This document shows positions 44,918 through 51,854 of a stretch of DNA of 64,000 bases, piece after piece. How positions within the stretch are numbered: position 1 is the stretch's first letter; every line of letters starts with the position of its first letter. The stretch is from the NCBI GenBank assembly GCA_035501495.1, contig DATJWB010000121.1, positions 62,001-126,000 of the forward strand, given 5' to 3'. The notes below the pieces were generated by a model. That model did no database searches. It was not told the origin of the DNA and was given only the letters and a program-made list of their open reading frames with translations. Made by a program: the position numbers and the translations under genes. Source of the DNA: JAIQFL01 sp035501495. Lineage in GTDB: Bacteria > Acidobacteriota > Terriglobia > Bryobacterales > Bryobacteraceae.

Positions 44918-46270
44918 TTACTTCTTCTCGGCTTCGGCGATCGCGAACAGATGCTTCGCGCCGCGCACGATCAACAGGTCGCCTGCCAGCGCCGGAGTCG
45001 AGAGGATCGACTCTCCAATCGGATTCTTCGCCAGTAATTCATACTGGGGGCCGGCCTTGATGACGAAGACATCTCCATCTTCGCTCGCGGCGTACAGCTT
45101 GCCCGCCGCCGCAACCGGCGAGGAGACAAACGAAACCCCGGTGCCCACGCGCTGCTGATACAGCCGATTCCCGGTCTTGGAATCGTAAGCGACCATCACG
45201 CCGTTGTTGTTGACCGTGTAGTAAATCTCGTTGTAGACCAGCGGCGACGGCAAATAGACGCCGCCGCTTTTCTTGCTCCAGGCGATGGCATCGCTCGACT
45301 CCTTGCCGTCCTTGAGCGTGAGGTCTCCGGTGGATCCAACCTTGATGGCGTAGATCGGCTGCACCGGCGGATACCCGGCGGTAACGAAGATCAGGCCATT
45401 GGCCGCCACCGGCGTGGTGCAGGTGATCTCCGAGTTCGGTCCCAGGGTCCAAAGCTCTTTGCCGGTATCGGCATCGTAGCCGCGAATCGCCTTGGTCGCG
45501 TTGGTCACCAATTCGGTCCGGCCATTGCCCGGCACCAAAGCAGGCGTACCCCAGGCGGGAATCTCGGCGCGCGCCGTACGCCAGATCTCCTTGCCGTCCT
45601 GGAGATCAAAGGCCGCGATGAACGAGTCCTTCTGACGGTCGCACTGCACGATGACCATGTTCTTATAGATCACCGGAGAGCTGGCCGCGCCCCACTCGGA
45701 ATCCGGGTCGAAGAACCACCCCGCGTTCTGCAGGCCGAGGTCCTTCTTCCAGATCAGCTTCCCCTCGGTCGAGTACGCGTACAGCCCTTCGGAGCCGAAG
45801 TAGGCGATCACCACTTTGCCGTCGGTAGCCGGCGACGGCGAGGCCTGCGACGACTTGGGGTGCCGTTTCGTCTTCGGAACCCCTTGCGCTGCCAACTGCT
45901 CCCACGCCACTTTGCCGGTCTTCTTATCCAGGGCATAGACCTTCCACTGGTGCGGGCTGCGGTCGTTCACCGAATCCGTGTCTCCGTACAGCCCGGTTCG
46001 AAAGGTCTGCTTGGGGTCGCTCGAAATCGCGGTGGTCACGTATACGCGGTCGCCCCAAACTACCGGCGAGGAATTCGCCAGGCCGGGTATCTCGGCGGTC
46101 CACGCGATGTTGGTTCCCTTGGTAGCGTCCCATTGCACGGGCGGGTGCGCACCGGTGCCCAGTCCGGAGCCGGAAGGACCCCGGAACTGCGGCCAGTCGC
46201 CATCGGCCGCGAAACAGGCGAGCGCCATCAGCCCGCAGGACAAACGAGTTGACCATACGCCGCGTTTCAT
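44918..46270 (-). CDS. Secreted PQQ-like beta-propeller protein
   Basis: 450 residues: signal peptide (STRLSCGLMALACFAADGDW), then WPQFRGPSGSG, the same opening as the protein at 7.0-8.3 kb, and blades such as ALDKKTGKVAWEQL, AFDLQDGKEIWR, GYDADTGKELW and AYDSKTGNRLYQ. No enzyme motif. Its ATG overlaps the TGA of the ankyrin gene (ATGA), so the two form an operon with the ankyrin gene first. Convergent with the pectinesterase gene. Confidence 0.9.
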   Translation of the reverse strand: MKRGVWSTRLSCGLMALACFAADGDWPQFRGPSGSGLGTGAHPPVQWDATKGTNIAWTAEIPGLANSSPVVWGDRVYVTTAISSDPKQTFRTGLYGDTDSVNDRSPHQWKVYALDKKTGKVAWEQLAAQGVPKTKRHPKSSQASPSPATDGKVVIAYFGSEGLYAYSTEGKLIWKKDLGLQNAGWFFDPDSEWGAASSPVIYKNMVIVQCDRQKDSFIAAFDLQDGKEIWRTARAEIPAWGTPALVPGNGRTELVTNATKAIRGYDADTGKELWTLGPNSEITCTTPVAANGLIFVTAGYPPVQPIYAIKVGSTGDLTLKDGKESSDAIAWSKKSGGVYLPSPLVYNEIYYTVNNNGVMVAYDSKTGNRLYQQRVGTGVSFVSSPVAAAGKLYAASEDGDVFVIKAGPQYELLAKNPIGESILSTPALAGDLLIVRGAKHLFAIAEAEKK

Positions 46271-47049
46271 TTCGCCCCCGCTTTCGTGAATTTGAAGTTG
46301 GCCCCGCCCTGCTTCAGCATGAAGCTGCCCGAGGTATCGAACTCGATCTCCAACTGCGCCGGAGCAAATGCGAACCGCGTTGCGCTCAACGCCTTGGTCG
46401 CAATTTCCGGCTGACCCGCGGGCTGCAGGTACAGGCGGCCTTCCCTGGCGCTCACTTTGATGTCGATCGGGATCTGCTCGGACTTGTACGTGCCGGCGTA
46501 CGACTCGAGCACCGCGGCATCCACGGTCACCGGCGGAGGAGGCTCGTGGGCACCGGCCTTCTTCAGCAGTTCCGCCACATCCGCCTGCTTCTGCGTGAGC
46601 GCGCCTTCATAAGCCTTGTCCAGCGCCGTCTGGCTCGGCTTGCTGTTCTCGAGAAGCGCCTGTACCAGTTCCGCATGTCCCGACCCGGCAACGTCCGACA
46701 AAGCTTCATCAGGCTTGGACGTCTTGCTCACCAGCAATCTGGCCACGTCCCAGTGCTTCCGCTGGATGACGAATCCCAGCATGGGCGCCTTATAGAACGT
46801 GTCGCGGACATCCGTGCTGGCGCCCTTGTCGAGCAGAAACCGTACCACCTCCGCATGCCCGTTCATCGCGGCGAGATAAAGAGGCGTCTGCCCGTAGGGC
46901 GTCTTGGATTCGATGGCAGCGCCCTTCTCGACTGCCGCCTTCACCGCATTCAAATCTCCGGCGCGCGATGCCGAGAGCAGATCTTCGTTTGCGTCCCACG
47001 CCAGGGCAGCGAACGCAGAAGTGAAAACCAGAACTGCGATCCTACGCAT
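46267..47049 (-). CDS. Exported ankyrin-repeat protein
   Basis: 260 residues from ATG 47049, behind GGAGGA. Signal-like start (RIAVLVFTSAFAALAW). Residues ~20-150 hold about four ankyrin repeats (DLLSASRAGDLNAVKAAVEK, GQTPLYLAAMNGHAEVVRFL, DVARLLVSKTS, SGHAELVQALLENS). A C-terminal beta-rich region (~175-260) has YAGTYKSEQIPIDIKV and EIEFDTSGSFMLKQGG, similar to lipid-binding-like tails of such proteins. It probably mediates protein contacts in the periplasm. First gene of a two-gene operon with the PQQ propeller. Confidence 0.88.
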   Translation of the reverse strand: MRRIAVLVFTSAFAALAWDANEDLLSASRAGDLNAVKAAVEKGAAIESKTPYGQTPLYLAAMNGHAEVVRFLLDKGASTDVRDTFYKAPMLGFVIQRKHWDVARLLVSKTSKPDEALSDVAGSGHAELVQALLENSKPSQTALDKAYEGALTQKQADVAELLKKAGAHEPPPPVTVDAAVLESYAGTYKSEQIPIDIKVSAREGRLYLQPAGQPEIATKALSATRFAFAPAQLEIEFDTSGSFMLKQGGANFKFTKAGAK

Positions 47050-47082
47050 GATTCCTCCGCAGGTGCTCTTAGTGTACAACCG

Positions 47083-47235
47083 TGTCGGATTAGGGCAGCG
47101 CGGCCTAGGCCGGCACAGGCTCGCCTGCAATTGTTATCTCGTCCATGCGCACCTTTCTGCATTTCCGACAAAATGTCGGAAAACCGATTCTAATCCGTTG
47201 ATTCTTCGTGACAGGCTTCCGACAGACTGTCGGAT
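47083..47235. promoter_or_regulatory. Two matching palindromes and a half-site upstream of the ankyrin operon
   Basis: Site 1 (47162-47182): arms TTTCCGACA and TGTCGGAAA around AAA. Site 2 (47217-47235): arms TTCCGACA and TGTCGGAT around GAC. Centres are 54 bases apart. A half-site TGTCGGAT lies at 47083-47090, about 35 bases from the ankyrin ATG. Identical arms and spacer length argue for cooperative binding of one dimeric regulator. The rest of 47050-47402 shows no gene. Confidence 0.7.
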
Positions 47236-47402
47236 CCCGATTCCCAAATCGCACGGCGACTCCCGAAATCCGCGGCCGTCCAACCGGCGCGTCCCGGCCC
47301 CCATCCTGGCCGTTTGCCCGGCACCCTATTTTGCGGGACACCCAGTTAACGGTACTACACCAGTACTTCCAGGACTGCCCTCGAAACGGGCCGGGCCGCA
47401 AG

Positions 47403-47564
47403 ATGGTGTTGATGAATGTAACGGGGATCATCCTGATTCTGACAGGATGGCTTTTGACAACCGCGCAACGATTCCGGAACAGCAAACGACTTCGACGGCT
47501 GGCTTCCACTCTTGGTTTGACCCTGATCACCGCGGGCATGGCTTCCCTGCTCACACACCGCTGA
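47403..47564 (+). CDS. Small two-helix membrane protein, 53 aa (tentative)
   Basis: From ATG 47403 (alternative ATG 47412) the frame encodes two hydrophobic stretches (VTGIILILTGWLLTTA and LGLTLITAGMASLL) separated by a basic turn (QRFRNSKRLRRL), the positive-inside pattern of a hairpin membrane protein. No strong ribosome site. It lies downstream of the two palindromes. No family recognised. Confidence 0.4.
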   Translation: MVLMNVTGIILILTGWLLTTAQRFRNSKRLRRLASTLGLTLITAGMASLLTHR

Positions 47565-47594
47565 CGTGGAGCAAGCGAGCGGAGAGCCGCGTCT

Positions 47595-48479
47595 TCAATC
47601 CGACGCAGCGGCGCGATCCTCCGCCTTCCGCTGTAACAGCCCCGCGGCAATCTGCTTCCCGCGTTCGAACGCCTCGCGGTATGCGGCCCGGCGCAGTTCC
47701 CGGGGATAGCTCACGTTGGCATGGTAGAGGTATTCCAGACCCTTCCCCATCACCACCGTCCCCGCATAAGCAATCGCGCTCTTGGCCACCAGGCCGCCGC
47801 CGAAGGGGATCTTGCCGGCCAGTTCGCGCGCCATGGCTCGCCAACCAAAAGCGCTCGCTACAATCGATATGACCTCGCCCTTCTGGCGTGCCACGCCTGC
47901 ATCACGGCCGCAGCACGCGGCAATCTGAAACGCCATGCGCACCTGGTTGCCAGTGAGGAAAGCCGTGTCGGAAGCGAACTCGCCGAATGTCCACGGAAGC
48001 TCCACCAGGCTCGGAACCACGTCCGGCAGAGCGGTAGCGAACGCGAACAGCGCGTTCTCGCGCGCGACGGTTTGAACGATCCGCTCCACCGCCGCTTTGC
48101 GAAATGCCGGAAACTGGCGCGCCAACGGGAGCAACAGGTCGCTCCGGTCCTTCAGAATCTGTGCCACGGTCGTCTGTGGATCGTCACGATTGTACGTGAA
48201 AGCGCCCTGCTCGCCCGGAATTCCGTGGCCGTAGAGGACCACGTCCACGGTATCGGGAGCACCCGGATCACCCGCGCGGTGTATCCGTTCCATCAAGACC
48301 ATGCGGGGTTCGCCGGTAGCGCCCGGCGGCAGCAGAAAGTCTTCCAATTCGGGATAACCGCCGCGCGCAGCCACCAGCCCGAAGCTCACCGGGCGCTCGG
48401 CGGCGCGCTGCACCTCCTCCGGATTCAACAGGGACAACGCGGCCCGAGCCTGTTTGAATAAGTTCAGCGTATTGCTCAC
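47595..48479 (-). CDS. Conserved hypothetical protein with DUF697-like C-terminal region
   Basis: About 294 residues from GTG 48479; a GTG at 48518 is also in frame. The N-terminal part (EEVQRAAERPVSFGLVA) is soluble and unrecognised. The region SIVASAFGWRAMARELAGKI followed by GGGLVAKSAIAYAGTVVMG resembles the hydrophobic DUF697 element found in YcjF-type proteins and in some GTPase-associated proteins. No GTPase motif is seen here. The gene is 98 bases downstream of the PD-(D/E)XK-like gene in the same direction. Confidence 0.65.
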   Translation of the reverse strand: MSNTLNLFKQARAALSLLNPEEVQRAAERPVSFGLVAARGGYPELEDFLLPPGATGEPRMVLMERIHRAGDPGAPDTVDVVLYGHGIPGEQGAFTYNRDDPQTTVAQILKDRSDLLLPLARQFPAFRKAAVERIVQTVARENALFAFATALPDVVPSLVELPWTFGEFASDTAFLTGNQVRMAFQIAACCGRDAGVARQKGEVISIVASAFGWRAMARELAGKIPFGGGLVAKSAIAYAGTVVMGKGLEYLYHANVSYPRELRRAAYREAFERGKQIAAGLLQRKAEDRAAASD

Positions 48480-48577
48480 TCTGCGCCCCGGAATGCGCCA
48501 GTCTTTCGGCCGGCACACCTTTCATCTGACTTCCATCCTGACTGGACTCTGAATTTCGACCGCGAATTCCTGCTGAT

Positions 48578-50077
48578 TTAGCCAGGCCCCTCCGCCCCGC
48601 GCAATCGAAACATCACATTCAACCCCTTCCGCCATTCTACCGCCAGCCCGATGCGCTCCACATCCATACGCGGTGCGAAAAAACTCAGGATCGTCTCCGT
48701 AGTTGGGTGGAATTCGAGCGAAGGAGATACCAGCAGGATCCGTGGCGGCTCGGGCCGAAGCGCCACCCCCGGAAAATAGCCGTGGGCTGGGAACTCGCCG
48801 CGGTCCAGGTGCCACTTGACGCGGATCCAGTAATCCAGCGCCTGGAGCGGTAGATGCAGATCGGCCGATGCCTTCAGCTCCACCACCGTCAGTCGGCCGC
48901 TGTGTTCCACCGCCAGCAGATCCATGATGCCGCGATCGCCTCCTGCGAATGCGGGCACCTGTCCATAGACCGGATCGGAACGCAACGTCGCATCCAGGAC
49001 TTCGATCTGCGCGCGCGCCATCGATTCCAGCCACGCCTCCGGCTGCTGGCGATACAGCGGGTGCTGCCGGTCGCCCGCATCGGCCGAACGGACACGGTCC
49101 AGTTCCTCCGCCAGGCTTACAATCTCGGCGCGGTGATACTCGCGAGCGGGCCTCCGGTCGGCCAGCCCGAAGAGCAGATCGTTTCCCGAAATCTCCGCGA
49201 ACTCGATGCCCCGCACGCGCAGGCTCGCTCGCCCGTCGTGCTTCGGAATGCTCTCGACGCCGGGAAGAGCCGCGATGGATTGCCAGGTACCCGGCGGATT
49301 GCCTGGCCGGCGGCACGGTTCGAGCCGCGTGTCGAGATTACCGTGATCGCTCGGATCCACCACCACTACGTCGTCCTCCGCCGAGTAGGTAAACAGCTCG
49401 TAGCGCGCCTGCGTGCCGTCCAGGCACAGGATCCGCAGCGCCGCAGTGCGTTCCTGCCCCGACGGAACATACACCGCCAGGCCTTCGATGGCCAGGCGCC
49501 GCTCGCGTTTCCGCAGATACGCGAGCCAGACGAGCCCGAACGTGAGCACGGCGGCCGCGTCGCCCCCCGTGGGGCAGGCAATAGCGGCCCATCCGTGCTG
49601 CCCATGACGCAGAAACGCGCGCGGAAACGCGGGGGACAGGCTGAATTCCAGGTTCGCCTCGGCGCTCAACTCCGCCAGGTGCCATTCGGGAAACTGGCGC
49701 CGCAGAAAGAGCCGGAAGCGTTCCCGGAAGACCAGCCGCCCGCTGCGCTGCCCCAGTTCGGCGCCGGCGCGCCGCGCGAGGTCGAGCATGAAGAGCGGAC
49801 CTTCGCGCTTGGCGAACCGCTCTACCCTCATCTCCAGCCGGGCTGTGGTGGAACTCCTGGCGGCAGTCACTCGCCGGGTGAGATGGCGGGTGCGGTCCCA
49901 CGCCTGCAGAGTGAGCCGGGAACCGCGCTCCTCCAGAATGAAGTTACCGGCGGTAATCGGAAGTAACTCCTCCCCCGGTTCTAGTAGCGCCGGCTCTCTA
50001 CAATTTTTGAGGAATCCCTCGATGACCGCGCGGGTCTCGGCGGCGCTTCGCCCGTCCCCCCGCTGGGGAGCTTTCAT
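48578..50077 (-). CDS. Protein with C-terminal PD-(D/E)XK nuclease-like domain
   Basis: 499 residues. Residues ~1-340 are not recognised, but contain a KxExxL-type Arg-rich region (RERFRLFLRRQFPEWHLAEL). Residues ~360-430 have the PD-(D/E)XK arrangement: YGQVPAFAGGDRGIMDLLAV, then RLTVVELKAS (E-x-K near 399) and a following Q in LPLQALDYW. This matches YraN/NucS/RecB-like nuclease cores in spacing. No signal peptide. A DNA-processing or defence role is possible; no methylase or helicase gene lies near. It is divergent from the VWFA-related gene. Confidence 0.72.
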   Translation of the reverse strand: MKAPQRGDGRSAAETRAVIEGFLKNCREPALLEPGEELLPITAGNFILEERGSRLTLQAWDRTRHLTRRVTAARSSTTARLEMRVERFAKREGPLFMLDLARRAGAELGQRSGRLVFRERFRLFLRRQFPEWHLAELSAEANLEFSLSPAFPRAFLRHGQHGWAAIACPTGGDAAAVLTFGLVWLAYLRKRERRLAIEGLAVYVPSGQERTAALRILCLDGTQARYELFTYSAEDDVVVVDPSDHGNLDTRLEPCRRPGNPPGTWQSIAALPGVESIPKHDGRASLRVRGIEFAEISGNDLLFGLADRRPAREYHRAEIVSLAEELDRVRSADAGDRQHPLYRQQPEAWLESMARAQIEVLDATLRSDPVYGQVPAFAGGDRGIMDLLAVEHSGRLTVVELKASADLHLPLQALDYWIRVKWHLDRGEFPAHGYFPGVALRPEPPRILLVSPSLEFHPTTETILSFFAPRMDVERIGLAVEWRKGLNVMFRLRGAEGPG

Positions 50078-50132
50078 CGCGAAACCGGATTATAACGCCA
50101 TGCAGGTGATCGCCGGGATGTAGAATGTTCCC

Positions 50133-51476
50133 ATGTTCCGGACCGGCCTCTTCGCGGCATCGGTGTTCCTGGGCATGGCTCACTGTCTGCCTGCCCAACA
50201 GCCCGATGCCCCGAACGTGATTCGCGTGGACGTGCGCCAGGTTCTGGTTCCGGTGGTAGTGACCGACGGCAAAGGCCATCACGTCACCGGTCTGAAAGCC
50301 TCCGACTTTCACGTACTCGAAGATGGCGTGCCGCAGGAGATTTCCGCGTTCTCCACCGATACCAGCCCGTCGGTGAACGCCTTGCTCGCGCCGCGCGGAG
50401 AAGCAGCAGCCCCGGCTCCCACGGCCTCTAAGGATGCGCCAATCCGCACCTATGTGATCTGTGTGGATGCCCTGAATTCGGCCTTTGCCAGCTCGGCGCG
50501 TACCCGTGACGCGCTGCAGCATCTCTTCGAAAAAGAGAAGCCCGGCGATGCGCGATTCGTTTTGCTGAGCATCGGCCGGCAGCTTCAGGTTCTCCAGACC
50601 GCGACCACCGACACCGCGGCGATTCTGGCCAAGCTGCGCAGCCCGGCGATTCCTCCCGCCTTGGGCGGAGGCGACGCCGCCACTCTGCGGTCCGAGCTCA
50701 ACGATCTCAAGAGCCGCATGTTCGACTTCTGCAGGTCCTGTGACTGCAATTCCCCCGTCGCCTGTGGTGTTCAGGCGCAGGACCTGAAATCCAGCGTGGA
50801 CGGCGAGGCGGAACATTGGGGCGCCGTCCGCGCGCAATTCCTCGATCAGTTGAAGAGCGTCGTCGAGGAGCTCGCGAAACTCCCCGGCAGCCGGACGCTC
50901 ATTCTGGTCTCGGACGGCTTCTCCGTGCAGCCCTCTCGGGAGTTTTACGCGGTGATCGCGCCGTTCCTTCCCAAAGACCAGCGATTCCGGATGGCCGGCC
51001 CAATGGACCTCGAGCCGCGCGTCGAGGCGATCATCAAGGTCGCTACGGAGCGAAATGTCCGGATTGACTCCGTCCACTCCAGCGGCCTTGCGCAGAGTTC
51101 GCTCTCAGGCAGCGGATCGATGGACGCCAGCGCCCCCTCCGACCGCTCTGCGCCGAGCGTCATCAGCAGGCGTGTCCCAACTTCCAGCCGCGGCGGAACG
51201 CTGCTTTCCGAGATGGACCGGGAGGCAAGCTCGGTGGAGCTGCAGAACGGCAGCGCCCTCGCCGAGTTGGCTCAGTCCACCGGCGGAGTCTATCACCACG
51301 ACAGCAACGACCTTCTGAAGCAGTTCCGGTCCGCGCTGGCCGATGCACGGGAGTATTACCTGCTTGCCTACGTTTCCAAGAATGCGGCTCCAGATGGGAA
51401 ATTCCGCAAAATCAGCGTGGAGGTTGCGGATCAGAAGCTGCATGTGAGGGCCAAGTCCGGCTATTGGCCGGAGTGA
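50133..51476 (+). CDS. VWFA-related secreted protein (Acidobacteria type)
   Basis: 447 residues with a signal peptide (LFAASVFLGMAHCLPAQQ). The opening DVRQVLVPVVVTDGKGHHVT and LKASDFHVLEDGVPQEI is the hallmark of this acidobacterial family. The VWA-like core has VICVDALNSAF in place of a classical DxSxS MIDAS, and RTLILVSDGFSVQPS. A Cys-rich loop (FDFCRSCDCN) is distinctive. TAGAAT (50121-50126) ends six bases before the ATG and no ribosome site is visible. Function unknown; probably periplasmic or surface protein interaction. Confidence 0.87.
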   Translation: MFRTGLFAASVFLGMAHCLPAQQPDAPNVIRVDVRQVLVPVVVTDGKGHHVTGLKASDFHVLEDGVPQEISAFSTDTSPSVNALLAPRGEAAAPAPTASKDAPIRTYVICVDALNSAFASSARTRDALQHLFEKEKPGDARFVLLSIGRQLQVLQTATTDTAAILAKLRSPAIPPALGGGDAATLRSELNDLKSRMFDFCRSCDCNSPVACGVQAQDLKSSVDGEAEHWGAVRAQFLDQLKSVVEELAKLPGSRTLILVSDGFSVQPSREFYAVIAPFLPKDQRFRMAGPMDLEPRVEAIIKVATERNVRIDSVHSSGLAQSSLSGSGSMDASAPSDRSAPSVISRRVPTSSRGGTLLSEMDREASSVELQNGSALAELAQSTGGVYHHDSNDLLKQFRSALADAREYYLLAYVSKNAAPDGKFRKISVEVADQKLHVRAKSGYWPE

Positions 51477-51620
51477 TGCGCACGGCGAGCGGGTTGACTT
51501 GTCGCTGGTGGGGCATTTCACCCACCTCGGTCCGACCCGTGCGGTCCAAGCCGCTGATAACGCTGGGCGCCGCCTTTGGAATCCGGGGTGCTCATTTTAA
51601 CCACTCCGAGGCGCAAACCG

Positions 51621-51854
51621 ATGTTTCGATTCGATCAACTAATCCGCCGCGACATGATCGTCCGGGATGTGAAACAACGACATCCCGAAACCGTGGAAGT
51701 TTTCGAGCAGTTGCACTTTCGCGCCTCGTGCGACGACTGCGACATCGAGACAGTGGCACGGAAGAACGGATTAAAGGTGCAAGATGTCGTCGAGGCCCTG
51801 AACCAAGCCGTCTTTGGACCCAAAACGGAGACCGATCAGCATGCAAGTCAGTAA
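51621..51854 (+). CDS. DUF1858/ScdA-N-like small protein
   Basis: 77 residues from ATG 51621. DMIVRDVKQRHPETVEVFEQ, then RASCDDCDIETVARKNGL and VVEALN follow the DUF1858 (ScdA N-terminal) pattern, here with Cys pair CDDC. Such modules occur in Fe-S repair proteins and as stand-alone proteins. The gene overlaps the next one by 14 bases (start at 51841), which implies coupled translation. A redox- or metal-sensing accessory role is inferred. Confidence 0.7.
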   Translation: MFRFDQLIRRDMIVRDVKQRHPETVEVFEQLHFRASCDDCDIETVARKNGLKVQDVVEALNQAVFGPKTETDQHASQ

